Below, in pieces: positions 1 to 11,020 of a stretch of 64,000 bases of DNA; the stretch's first letter is position 1, and each line of letters begins with the position of its first letter. The DNA is from Telopea speciosissima (lineage: Eukaryota > Streptophyta > Magnoliopsida > Proteales > Proteaceae). The stretch spans positions 12,904,862 through 12,968,861 of the forward strand of contig NC_057918.1 of NCBI RefSeq assembly GCF_018873765.1, given 5' to 3'. The position numbers and the translations under genes were made by a program. The notes beneath the pieces are model-generated. The model did not search any database and was not told the DNA's origin. It saw only the letters and a list, made by a program, of their open reading frames with translations.

Positions 1-137
1 GACACCGTAGATTCCGTGCAGCAATGCATTCAATAGGGGGTACGGGGTTTTATGGTCATTTCAGATGGACATAAATGCCCATCTGGCGGTATTTCATACA
101 GGCCATGTACATGCACGACCGTGTATCAAAACTTCTG
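1..137 (-). repeat. Fragment of dispersed CpG-rich repeat family
   Basis: Read on the minus strand, this edge fragment begins with GAAGTTTTGATACACGG followed by a CATG-rich stretch, and about 80 bases further on contains CTGAAATGACC. The same order (GAAGTTTTCATACACGG, then CAAAATGACCACC) occurs at 57918-58195 on the plus strand, so both look like copies of one family. It is cut by the window edge. The family assignment rests on eye alignment only. Confidence 0.4.
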
Positions 138-1459
138 CCTAATTTATCACTAAAATATTAGAAAACCAAAACTTAAACTTACCTCTCTTGTAGAAAATTG
201 TACAATTCTTTTGATTTGTGACAATATTTGCTTCTTCCCATTTGAATTTCTAAGTTTCCAGTCAATTCAAAATACCGGCGCCTGCCATACTTAGTATATA
301 TTAGAACAAATTCTATCAAGAATGAGACTTTGGAGAATTAGAGGGCCCACCAATGAGTACATTTATCAGATATGATCTCTCACGCAGGGGATCATCATCA
401 GTTATACCCATCAAATGGTTGAGAGGGCTGATGGCTTGATGATCTATATCCGTAAGATTAATTCCATCAACAACCAATAGAATTTAATTAGCACATTAAT
501 ACCCTTAAGATATCGAATTTACCCAAATAAGCCCTTTTCCACTTAGGGTTTCTTTATAATTTTATCTTGCAAGTTAAGTATCACCCACTACATATTATTC
601 AGATTGGAGTGATTGGAATGGTTGGAGTGTATCAAAAGCTATCCAAAACAGAGACCCTTTGACATCATCAGCAAAAGAGAACTCTTAACACAAAACCAGT
701 AGCTTTGCCTTCAAAAAACAAAAATGAAAAAGTTAGGTGATCTGTAACTAACTAAATAGGTTATTAAACTGAATAAGAAGCATTACCATATGGATGTTAA
801 GATTTTTAATGTCACTTCCTAATTGGGTTTCAATATTTATTTAGTTTTTGACTAAATCAAAAGGTAATATCTTTAATTAAGCAACGTTAACTAAACAATA
901 CCCTACATGTCTCTCTCTCTCTATAATCTCTTAAACCCATCCAATAATCTAATTTATTAAACATTCATGTGTTGTTGCATCTAGTCCAAGAGATTTAATT
1001 TTTAAATTATTCCTTAAATTATTGATTAAATCATTTTATAAGCTTTTATTAATACTGCACGAGTCTTCTGTAAGTATTTTGCAAGAACAAAGAAAAGAAA
1101 AGTCAGGTTCTCATGCTTTTTACTCTGTTCAACTGCTAGGCATCAAAATAAATAGAGATCACCTAAGCAATTCCCTTTCTTGAACCCAAACAAATCCACC
1201 TTTGCAGTTGTGTAGTTGTGTCAGTTTAGTTGTTGGCCAATCTATTCAACTAAAACACCAAACCCCAAACACACCCCCAAACCACCACCATCACCTCCTC
1301 AGAGAGTATATTATCCATTGAAGAACTTCCCTTTTTTTTTCTTTTTTTTATAGGGGAAGAAGGATAAATATTGATAGCTTCTCTTGTTTTATATACAGGT
1401 ACCCTTTTGAGCTTCTGAGTCATCATTCCATTCCCATCTCAATCTCAATCTCAATCTCA
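138..1459 (+). promoter_or_regulatory. Upstream region and leader of the membrane-protein gene
   Basis: AT-rich non-coding sequence with no convincing reading frame. It has a short CT run near 911-924, a TATA-like GTATATTATC near 1307, and another TTTATATACAG near 1388. The last 26 bases before the ATG (about 1434-1459) are four copies of a six-base AATCTC-type repeat, probably transcribed as leader. No transcription start can be fixed from sequence alone. Confidence 0.4.
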
Positions 1460-2467
1460 ATGAAAGAGAGGCCATCAGTTCCAATGGAGAGAACCAGCAA
1501 GATCATCAGGAGAACAATCTACACCTTCCTCAAGAACTACCAGTACTTCACCTCAACTGCTGCAATTCTTGCATTCCCTGCTTCTGTTTCAATTCTCCTC
1601 TCTGAATCACTTGTACCATCGTTGTTACCTCTCCTTTCAGTCATTCATTTTCGTCTTCAAACACTCTTTGATGCAGCTGGGTTTCCCCCCTCATCACAGT
1701 TCTTTTCCCTTCTCAATCTGAAGTTATCTCAAACCATATCTTCCTCAATTTTATCTATCCCTTTCACCCTCTCCTTTCTCCTTCTAGCAAAAGCATGTGT
1801 AATTCATGCTCTCCATCATCACAAAGTATCTCATCAACCTTCCTTTTCTTCTTTCCTATCCCTTTACACTCCCCTTCTCATCACCCACCTCTGCAACTCA
1901 TTTGTTATCATGTCAGCAAACGCAGCCACCTTCTCTGTGCTCTTCCTTGCCTTCAATATCCTTGATGCCTCTGGCTTCTCTTCACCCTCTATCATTCTTA
2001 TCGTCTCAGCCGCTGCTGCCATCCTCTACTCTGTCATCCTTGCTAATACTCTTATTGTCTGCAACTTATCTTTGGTTATAGCAGGGACAGATAACTGCAG
2101 CGGGTTTCTAGCAATCCTCAGGGCCTGTGTGCTGATCAGAGGCAGGGTCTCGACCGCACTTTCTCTGGCTCTCCCTGTCAATCTGGGACTGGCTTTAGTG
2201 GAAGCCTTGTTTCAGTACCGGATCATAAGAGTGTTTAGTCATTCTGAAAGGCTCAGCCCCTCCATAGCCTTGGAAGGGATGTTAATTGCATACTTATACT
2301 CCCTCTTCATTCTCCTTGACACCATTGCAAGCTGTATATTATTCAAAAGTTTAAAGTCAAGTTCTCAGATGGATCTTGAGAGCAGATATGTTTACCTTGA
2401 ACAGAACATGGGGGAAGAAGACCTCGACGCTTTTACATACTCGAAGAATTTGCCAGAACTTCTCTGA
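1460..2467 (+). CDS. Multi-pass membrane protein of unknown function, plant-specific
   Basis: Single uninterrupted frame of 335 codons starting MKERPSVPMERTSK and ending at a TGA. Coding use looks real: the frame is long in AT-rich DNA, and the protein alternates charged loops with strongly hydrophobic stretches. I see about six membrane segments, near residues 33-52, 93-118, 131-170 (possibly two), 176-210, 232-250 and 270-295. The N-terminal 25 residues are basic (RTSKIIRRTIYTFLKNYQYF) and presumably cytosolic. The C-terminal 40 residues are acidic and hydrophilic. There is no signal peptide, catalytic motif or recognisable transporter signature. The style resembles intronless plant families annotated only as 'transmembrane protein'; I do not recognise a function. 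The ATG follows a CT/AATCTC-rich leader and is the first in frame. The gene converges with the acyltransferase gene downstream. Confidence 0.85.
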   Translation: MKERPSVPMERTSKIIRRTIYTFLKNYQYFTSTAAILAFPASVSILLSESLVPSLLPLLSVIHFRLQTLFDAAGFPPSSQFFSLLNLKLSQTISSSILSIPFTLSFLLLAKACVIHALHHHKVSHQPSFSSFLSLYTPLLITHLCNSFVIMSANAATFSVLFLAFNILDASGFSSPSIILIVSAAAAILYSVILANTLIVCNLSLVIAGTDNCSGFLAILRACVLIRGRVSTALSLALPVNLGLALVEALFQYRIIRVFSHSERLSPSIALEGMLIAYLYSLFILLDTIASCILFKSLKSSSQMDLESRYVYLEQNMGEEDLDAFTYSKNLPELL

Positions 2468-3316
2468 AGCTGAAGGAGATTTGTTATGATTTTGTACAGA
2501 AACTGCTTCGAATAAGCTTAGGACTCGCATGCTTGGGATTCGAGGATCAAATTCTGAGCCGAAAACAAGATCAATTAGTGGTAAGCTCAAAGAAGGGTCA
2601 GAAAGAGTAAGGAGAAGGCAACATAGCCCCCAACCTCATTTTTCTGCTTCACTGAGTTCAATATCGATTTGATTGGTCTTCTTGTAGATGGACACATTTG
2701 TTTACAGTTTCATTTTTCATTTGCAAAGGCTTTTTTTTCTTTTTTTAATTTCATTCCATTGGTTTTCACATCCTGTGTATGAAACATATTCCAGAAGCTT
2801 TAGTTTTCCCACCCAAAAGAACAAGTGAGTTCTTATATTGTAAAAAGGGCAAGAATGCCCAAAGCCAGATTAATGAAATATCATTATTAAGTTATTGAGT
2901 ATTGGAGAGTATTTGTATGTTAAAAGCATTTTATTCATACAGATCCAGAATTACTGAATGATTAGCTATTCCGATATGAGTAATTCCTTTTTAAGCAGAA
3001 ACCCACTCAAAAGAGCAAAGTAGTAGTAGTCACAATGCAACACGCCTAACAACGAGGTTCTCTTCTATTCTAAATGGCAAGAACCAGGTACAAGATACCG
3101 CAACTAAGTTCAAGGAGCTCAAGCCATTCTCCACAAATACAGAGTACTCTCAGTACATTTACCGTCTCCTTTCTCCTTAATTGAAGGAGACAAGTTTACC
3201 CCAATATTCATTTCTAGTAAGCAGAGCTGAGACTAGTAACTGTTCACAGACAAATTGAACTCTTGATCATGAATAAAAGAATATCAAGCCAAAAGGACAA
3301 CATAATTCTGTTAGTT
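2468..3316. other. Convergent 3' UTRs of the membrane-protein and acyltransferase genes
   Basis: No coding frame. The plus-strand gene probably ends near 2870-2900, where an AATGAAAT-type signal occurs. On the minus strand an AATAAA at 2930-2935 would suit the acyltransferase transcript, giving it a 3' UTR of about 390 bases. The two 3' ends would then lie within a few tens of bases of each other, or overlap. Confidence 0.5.
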
Positions 3317-6300
3317 TCAAAGATTTCTGCTGTTTGCCTGACTTGATGAATATGATGCCTTCAATTTAACTGACCTCTCTTCATGCCTGGAGCTGAAGAG
3401 GAGATTACTCCAGTTTGTTGACCTTTGGACTACTCTGGAGGGAACCCGGTCACTATCTTCACCACCTGATGCTTCATATCCATCACTAGTTGACCTTGAC
3501 AATGGAATTCCTTTAAGAGCAGCAGAGAAAGCAGCAGGATTGGCAGTGAGCCCTCGTCCCTCTTCTGCTCCCGATGAGGAGACACGGAATGGGTGAAGAT
3601 CTGGTGAATCCAGACTACTTTCAGGAGAAGAAGCAATAACCCCAGACAAGGCTGACATGGCTCGGCTTGTGCGAAATGCACTCCGTGCCTCGTGCTGCAA
3701 AGGAGCCAAACTGGTGGATGTATCTGCCACTGGATCAATGAGATTGCTGTTCGCATCCTTGGCAGATATCTTGCTGAGTGGCTCAAGAGGAAGTTCAGCT
3801 GGGAGCCGGACCCGCTTACTTGCTCGTCTCCGATTCTCAGGCCTTTGGAACATCCGGTCACTGTTGCTGCCAAAGCTTCTGTCTGTTTCTAAACCAAGTG
3901 GGGCTTCCCTTCTCATCACGGGCTGCAAGATTCTGGACTTCTTCCTTGCCTGTGCAGCAACCTTTGAGACTTCTTCTGGATTCAACCGAGCCAATGTCCA
4001 AGGACTTAATTTTACAGGCCCGGCATTCTTTTTCCTGATTGATTCGTCTACCACTATCCTCTTACCTGACGAGCTAACAGACATGGCAGTGTCTGGAGGA
4101 ACAACATCAAACTGGAAAACCAAAAGTGTCACCATCAGCTCACCCATTCGGGGTAAGGAACAAACAAACAATTTGAGCCTCATCATTTACAGAAATTATA
4201 CCAAACAAATATAGCCTCTGCGTAGCATCATCAAGCAGAAGGTTGGGAGAAGCCCAGTCCGGGGCAACCAGACCAGGAAACATTTCTTGAGCACCAATAA
4301 CACACCACATCTCAAATGTTCAACGGATCAGGAGCTACGTGAGTAGGCACCGTCATAAAGATTTTATACAATACAAATAATAATGAACAGATTATTTTTA
4401 ATCCTAGTCACTTCTTCAAACTTTAGGAACTAATTTTGAAAGTTTTTTTACCATTTACATGAATGATAAAAAAGGACACATTCTAACTGTCCATGCTGAA
4501 TTTTGTTTAACCTGATCTTTTCAAAGGGGCCACCGGCCACTCATCATTGGGTCCTGATCCTCTCTAACCATTGCAAATGTGGAAGTTATTAGGGCCCCAG
4601 TCCAGTAGAATGGTCCAGGAATTCAGACTGGAGACTTTGCCAACTTCAAAATATGGATTCTTATGCCTTAATGTGTAGTCATGTTACCACAAGAAACATG
4701 ATTTTAAAACCTACCTGGTCTTCAAGAAATAAGCGTGGAGGAGTACACCATGCACCTCGGTGGAAAGTATTGAAGGAGCTTGCACTGCTAAGACCAGTAA
4801 GGGAGCTGACAGTAGACATTTGAGGGCTCTGCTGACCTCCAATTCCTTGTTGATCTTGCTCCCTCAAGGCAACGATATAGTCATAGGTGCTGATTCCCTG
4901 TGACACAAGTATATAAATGCATGCACCGAGCACATTATTGGCAGCTTGAAACATGTAAGAGAAAAGAGGGGAGGGGGGAGGAACTGACACCCATACCAGG
5001 TGGATCACCAACTTTATAACATGGAGGGTTAAGTGCATCATCCTTGGTGAAACATACCAATCTTACAAGAGAAACAAAGTTATGATTCTGAGCTAACCTT
5101 TTTGATGAGGAGAACATGAAAGAAGAAAAGCTGAGCAAGCGGTAGAGTAGCAATCATAGCCAAAATGGTGCATGAAGCCTGTTTAATGCAAGTTACATCC
5201 ATCAGTCAAAGTAAGACTTAATTGACAAGATTGGAACTCTGCACACAACTTAGTTCTTTTCATTGTGTGATGAAAAAAATATCCAACTTAGCACCCAGTG
5301 AGTGGAAAATTTTCAGAGATGACAAAATAGTAGTGGAGAGAAGAAAATGACAGAGAATCAAACACTCACCACCACAACAACAAAGGAAACCAAAGAGAAA
5401 CTGCTCCCCAACTTGGTGGTGATCTCCACAGAGAATCGGTTACGCTCAAGAAAACAGCAGATCATCACAAGTATTCCTATCGACCATTGTAGAATAAGCT
5501 GCAATCTCAAGCCCAAGGTGCAACGTATATACCTGTCAATAGTCAACCAAAATGAAAAAAGACCTGAAAGTAAATTGCTTACTCTTTGATTCAGGTCAAC
5601 TCTGGGAAATGGCGTGTTACTTTCAGGTGAGGATAGTCTCCTAAAGGCCAAAGAGAGTTGGAACTGGGATTGGGTGAGAAACAGTATTTAGGAAGTGGAG
5701 AGAAGACCAAGTGTCAAGGTTTTGAACAGAGCTGGATTGAAGGCACCAAGGGATCACACAGGCACAGAGGCAGCTTGGAGTATTCAGGTCTGATATTTTC
5801 AAAGATTCTAAGCAAGGCAAAAAGACAGGCCAAGCTTACCAAGAGAATAGCAGTAATCATGAGGGTGAAAAACTGTCGGTAATTCTTTCGGCCTATACAG
5901 TTGTTTAGCCACTACAAAACCAAGGATGAAGAAGTCATTAGAGGTCTTTCCAGGAATTAGGAGAACTCCCAGCAAATCAAAAGTCTGTATACCCTGCAGT
6001 GATGATCAAAGCGGTCAACGCACTTATCACAAACTCTACAGTGCTTGCTGTACTTGAAAACCTGCAGTACAGCTCAAGCAAATCAGAACATATCCTATAT
6101 CAAATCCATAATGTAATGATAGAACTAATTTATTGAGCAATTCTAGAGCCAGCAAGTGCAACTAAATTGACAAGACTCTTCCCCATCCCCCCTGGCCTGC
6201 CCTCTTTTGGGTGGGCATATGTTGATGTTCTTCTAAGCAAGTGAAGAAACCCGGGGGGGGGGGGGGGGGGAGGGAACAGACATATAGAAGTTATATCCTG

Positions 6301-9300
6301 CCAAATTTTGTATTGAAGACAAAACCTTTTATTATTTGGTTTCAGATAGAAAAGATATGGAAACAAACCAGTAACCTTTTTTTCCACCAGAATTGATAGG
6401 AAACCAGATAGTCAAACAATTTTAAAATTTAAAACAAAGAGATTATGAAAGCAGTGAAGAACTTGATAGTTTACATAGAAGGTCCAAGTTTAAGACAACC
6501 TTTAGGATGGAAACAAATAACAATATGAGCAGTCTAGAGCTTTGCAGAACAGATTTAATTGGAACAATGCAGCCGGTGAGTATAAAACTGATAATATGGA
6601 CCATTTGAAACATCTGTTCCATGGAACAGATAGAATCAGTCGTGTGGTTTAGTTAATTTTGTTGAAGATCTACTTTGCCAAACCTATAACATGGTGGATT
6701 TGAAACCTACATTTGCACAAATACAGGGAATCGATTGACAACCATAAAGATATACAGAACATGGTCCCAAGATTCCTTCATATAATACTATTACAATAAA
6801 ACTTCTTCAAAGAATATAAACATCATTGTGGGTACCAAATGCTTCAACATACCTCCACCTCACACAAACTGCAGTAGAACATGCCTTCTTCACTCATTTC
6901 TTGCTCAGAAAATTGTTCACGTTGATTGCAGGAGTTACACATAAAAGCACATGTACAGAACCCTAATAAAACCATACAACAAGACTGCCCATGAGAGGAT
7001 GAATTCTTGTCAGTTTCATCAGTGGTGTCCTCCCCAATGGATTCCATGCCCGTCACACTCTCATCCAAGGGCTTCTCTCCAATCATTCCAGTATTAGTTT
7101 TATATGTTGAAGAAGTTGATTCTCCTCCTAGTTTAGATTCCTTGTGCTGATTATGCTTTCCACAGTGTGCAGTGCCAACATATTTCTTGGACTTGAAGAC
7201 TCCTGGGTCCGCAGGATCAGCAGCCGCACACCAAATGTACAGACCAAAGACACAAGTAATCTGGCAGTAGATGTATTAATAATATGAATCAAAGAAAGAA
7301 AGGGGATGAAGACTAAAATAGTATGCATTTTCAAGTGAACTCAATTGGGTTACATAAAAAATTTGAAGGGACCAGACAACATCTAACATAGGGGATTCTG
7401 ATGATACTAAAATTCACAATACATGAAAAGAGTGTACATATTACAGAACTCTCACGAATGAATTCAAACCTCAGAGTCATAAGATTAAATCCCTATTTCA
7501 GCCATTCATATGGAAGATATGGCAGACACAGACTATTCATTGGATAGGGAACTCCTGGGTCGGCCATGAATCAGTAGTTAAGTCCCTATCAGCTTTGTAT
7601 TTTGCCATGTATTGATCACTTCCCCTTGTCATGCTAGTTGCTTATTTTCAAAATTTTAATTCCAAAAGCACCTAGGAAGAAAGAGCTTTTCTCCTTTGGT
7701 TTGTGTGTGTATGCATTTATTTTTTCCTTTTGGGTAAATTACATCTGAGGTGCCCTAAATTTGCATAAAGGATGTTTTGGATACCTTAAATTTAAAAATG
7801 GATGTTTGGGGTTCCTATTTAACAGGTGTTGTTCTAAATCAGAATTATTTCCAATTTTACCCCTGTGAGGCAGTGTTTGGGTATCTCAAACACCACTGAT
7901 TACCACAACCTCCACCCCCCACCGTCGTCCCTCTGTTGCAGCCCATCTGCAAATGCCACCACACCTCTGTTCCCATCCCCTGCTGGAATCCATCTCAAGC
8001 TTCTTTTGCGGGTTGAGCATGAATGATCTAACAGAAAACACAATCAAGGGGGAGAGAAACAATAGGGTTGAGGCTTAATAGGTCTATCTAAACCCTAACT
8101 CTTGTTATTCGCTTGAAACAAAAGGGAGTTCGTTAGTTTGTAGTTGGAAGGTGTAGCAGGTAGCAGCAGCATAATCAGATTACAAAGTGATTGGTGGAGG
8201 ATGACGGTTACGATTAGATACGTGCCATTAATAAAAGGAACGAAGACTGCCATGACCATCTCAAACATAAACCAGTTGTGATTTAGAGTTTTCTTCCTCA
8301 CCCTATTGAATCGGTATTTTTTTAGGGGGGTGTGGGGTGGAGGAAATGAAGATTGAAGTTTTGTGATTCCAAAGTTTACTGAAAATTAGGTGGTCTCCCT
8401 ATCGGGTTTCCACAGAAATAAAAAACATAATATATACGTTCCTGAAGTTTCGGAAGCAAGATGGTGATATTTCTCATAAATGAATAATGTGAAACATCTA
8501 TGGATAACAGGCAAACTATCTCAAATCCCAACTGCATCAAACACATATGATATAGCTACTACAGAAATGCTAAGTGGTTTTACGATTTATTTTGGAAAGA
8601 AGCATTATGCAAGTTTATTTAATACAAATTCCATTACAATTGATCCCAACACAAATGCTGTATGTATGAAAGAATAACATTAATGCCATCTTTCTCCAAG
8701 TTTGCCATACAAGAAAATGTCTGACGATGCTTATTAAAAGGAAACCTACAAGCTTCAGTTCCATCCAGTGTTCAACTGAAGCCCATCTCAATACCGGTTA
8801 CCTCTTTCCCATCCACAACCAAGAAGACAAAACCAACTCCAATAATACTACACCATATTCTATGTCCAATGAAGAGTTGCATTACTCTTCCTCAGCCTTC
8901 AAATAAAGCAATTAGCAGCAGTTAAAACCATTCATTTATGCAACTGCTAGGAAGATCCAAGATGCTGCCCATCCACAACTCAGCATTGAAGTATGCCACA
9001 AATTATACAGGGACTGAGAGGCCAATTCTAATACCAAAAAGTGGAGCTAAGCATTATGGCTAGGACCAAGTTTTCCTTCACCCACAGTCTCTTGACTGAG
9101 GGGTTCGGATGGTGTCCATAGGGTATCACGCAACAGTGAGAGGTATTTTCGACCATTTGTAAATAGGGGGCAGAATAGCAGATATTTATAGCCATAGATG
9201 GCTGTACGGTCAAGGAAAACTTTCTCCTTGTGACTATGCCTATCTGCTTTGCATTAGCCTAGTATGTAAATGCCATACACATGTCCACTATGACACAGCG

Positions 9301-10399
9301 CGGACAATTTGAGATGTGCTTCTATTAGAAAAAATTGTAACACGGCAACTTGAAAGAAATAGACTCCTCGATGATCTTCCTATCCTGAAGTTTAAAGCCA
9401 ATCTCATCACTATAGTCCAGTTAGATTACGTTGCCTGGAATTTTAGTTGACTCTATGGTTGGAAGAATTAACTTCTACTGGCTCAAAATCAACCATATTC
9501 CAGTTATAAGATCATATTAGCTCCAAAGGAGCCCATGAAAATGTTCAGAATGAAGCTTCATACGAATACAAATGTTCCCCTAAGAGAATAGAGATTCTCA
9601 AAAACTAGCCATGAATTTGAAGGCACAATAAGGGGCAACTATACAAGGGACTGACTAATTATTTCACATATGGGACAGCCATCCTAAAAACTGTGATTAT
9701 TTGAGATAGGCATCCCAATGTTTTAACACTACATGCCACAGTAGTAGGATTGAACACTCACATGAGATAAATAGCTCTTGTGGCTTCACCTAAATAAGCT
9801 AGAGATCTCTCAAAGATACATCAAAGAGATTAAAAGACAAGAAACCCTTACCCATTCCAAATTTACAAGTTCATGCGGAACCTCAAGGATCAGTCAATAA
9901 ACACAAAAAGGCCACAAGTTCATGAAAAATTCGGAAAGGTTAGTCAGAGGAAATGAGGTAAAAAGAGGAAAATGCTAATGACAAATCTATTTAAGAGACA
10001 GGTCATAGGTTCAGGGCCAGCTCATGAATCAGATAACAACCCATCAAAAGCAAATCAAGCAGATCTCAAGCCATGAACGATGAAAAAACAAGTGAAGAAA
10101 ATAAAATATACACATATAAGGAAAATAGATTGGGGGAAAAAGATGTGAAAATGGCTGACCAAAGGAGTGTAAAGCCCCATCACAATGTACTGAAACACCT
10201 TCCTCCCTACGAACGGAACGAAGAAAACATAAAACGCGAACCCCAGTGCCAGAAACACAGCCACTGCAACCACCTAAAGATAAAGGGCGGAATGAGCATC
10301 CCCAGCAGAATAATGCGAGAAAAGAAGGATTAAAAAAAAGTAACGATTTATGAATACCTGAAGAGGATGGTAGGGAAGCTGCCATCCATGCTTCCTCAT
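3317..10399 (-). CDS. DHHC-type protein S-acyltransferase (PAT19/20-like), nine exons
   Basis: Transfers palmitate or related acyl groups to protein cysteines at endomembranes or the plasma membrane. Exons by eye: 10399-10358, 10273-10160, 7260-6853, 6061-5993, 5911-5840, 5498-5370, 5178-5098, 4897-4715, 4111-3317. All junctions are GT-AG and all are phase 0, giving 630 residues. The start [14 protein letters not shown] is the family's usual N-terminus. Four membrane segments lie near residues 15-36, 45-66, 225-252 and 274-302. A DPG motif is at 70-72, the Cys-rich domain at about 180-225 with DHHC at 207-210, and STYD at 308-311 stands at the TTxE position. The long cytosolic tail (367-630) is Ser/Arg-rich with a conserved [17 protein letters not shown] block. 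Length and intron pattern match the plant PAT19-22 group. Paralogue assignment within the group is inference. The 2.9-kb intron between exons 2 and 3 and the other introns contain only repeats. Confidence 0.93.
5840..6061 (-). other. Catalytic-core exons 4 and 5 of the S-acyltransferase
   Basis: Exon 4 (6061-5993, 23 codons) carries the core of the zinc-binding Cys-rich domain: [17 protein letters not shown], with all expected Cys and His residues and the nucleophile Cys210. Exon 5 (5911-5840, 24 codons) starts [15 protein letters not shown] and runs into the third membrane helix. The preceding FYCSLCEVE comes from the end of exon 3. Nothing essential is missing, so the enzyme is predicted active. 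Confidence 0.93.
6253..6270 (+). repeat. 18-base poly-G run in acyltransferase intron 3
   Basis: An uninterrupted run of 18 G on the plus strand inside the intron between exons 3 and 4. It is one of about ten G or C runs of 9 or more bases in this window. Its exact length should be treated with caution. Confidence 0.8.
7735..7880 (+). repeat. MITE-like fragment beginning GGGTAAATTACA
   Basis: In the 2.9-kb intron 2 of the acyltransferase gene. The end GGGTAAATTACATC matches the terminus of the 53795-54148 element, and the interior repeats phrases such as 'aaggatgttttggata' and 'aatggatgtttggggt'. No matching opposite terminus was found, so it is probably a truncated or diverged member. Confidence 0.4.
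9063..9225. repeat. Fold-back MITE-like element in acyltransferase intron 2
   Basis: The left end ACCAAGTTTTCCTTCACCCA pairs with the right end, whose reverse complement reads AGGAGAAAGTTTTCCTTGACC, about 160 bases apart. The core is related to AGTTTCTCTTCACCCA at 49571 and to a degenerate copy near 60580, so this may be one dispersed family. The rest of the intron (about 7261-10159) shows no gene. Confidence 0.45.
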
Positions 10400-11020
10400 T
10401 TCCTGCTGAAATGTTGCAGACAAAATGCAAAATAGAGAGAAACTACAAAACCAGAATGAAACCAGAGTATAAAAGACCAAAATGAAAGACTGAAACAGTT
10501 CCCTTTTTTTGCCTCTGCCTTCTATTACTATTACTGCTCAGGAACAAATGTGAAGCTATTCATTTTTTTTTTCTTCTTTTTTCACCCTCCCTTCCTCTTC
10601 TACTGCTTACTGCTACTACTACTCAGGGACAGATGTGATGCACTAACAACAAACAAGAGGATTGCATGTCTACTTTCCACCGTTCTAATCAAGAAGAAGT
10701 GAAAAATAAAGGAAAAGAAAAGAAGAAAAGGTGGGGGAGAGATGATGATTGGTCTTGGGATGAGAGAGAGGAAGCAATGGACAGTGAAGAAAAGCTTGTC
10801 TGGTTCACTTCATCATCTCTCCAGCCATGGAGAGAGATACAATAGAAGAAATGCAAGTTGGGTTATTTCTTCAATGTGAGCAAACTGCAAACATCTGTTC
10901 CCAAGTCTCTGAGAGTAAATAGAGAGAGAGAGAGAGAGTGAGAGGGAACTGGGTTTTCCTTTGTAAAGCTCATAATTACTCTTCCAAACCAAACCTCCTT
11001 TATTTTTTTTTCTTTTTCCT
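10400..11020 (-). promoter_or_regulatory. Leader and promoter region of the S-acyltransferase gene
   Basis: Upstream of the ATG at 10399 the minus strand is strongly pyrimidine-rich (long CT/TTC stretches at 10560-10800), typical of a plant 5' leader. A CT microsatellite lies at 10921-10938. A leader intron ending in a TTTCAG just before the ATG is possible but not proven. I see no clear TATA box. Confidence 0.4.

Noticed and set aside
3430..4214. Several 60-185 codon frames overlapping the acyltransferase last exon
   Set aside because: They are other-frame readings of the Ser/Arg-rich coding exon, which itself fits the PAT family.
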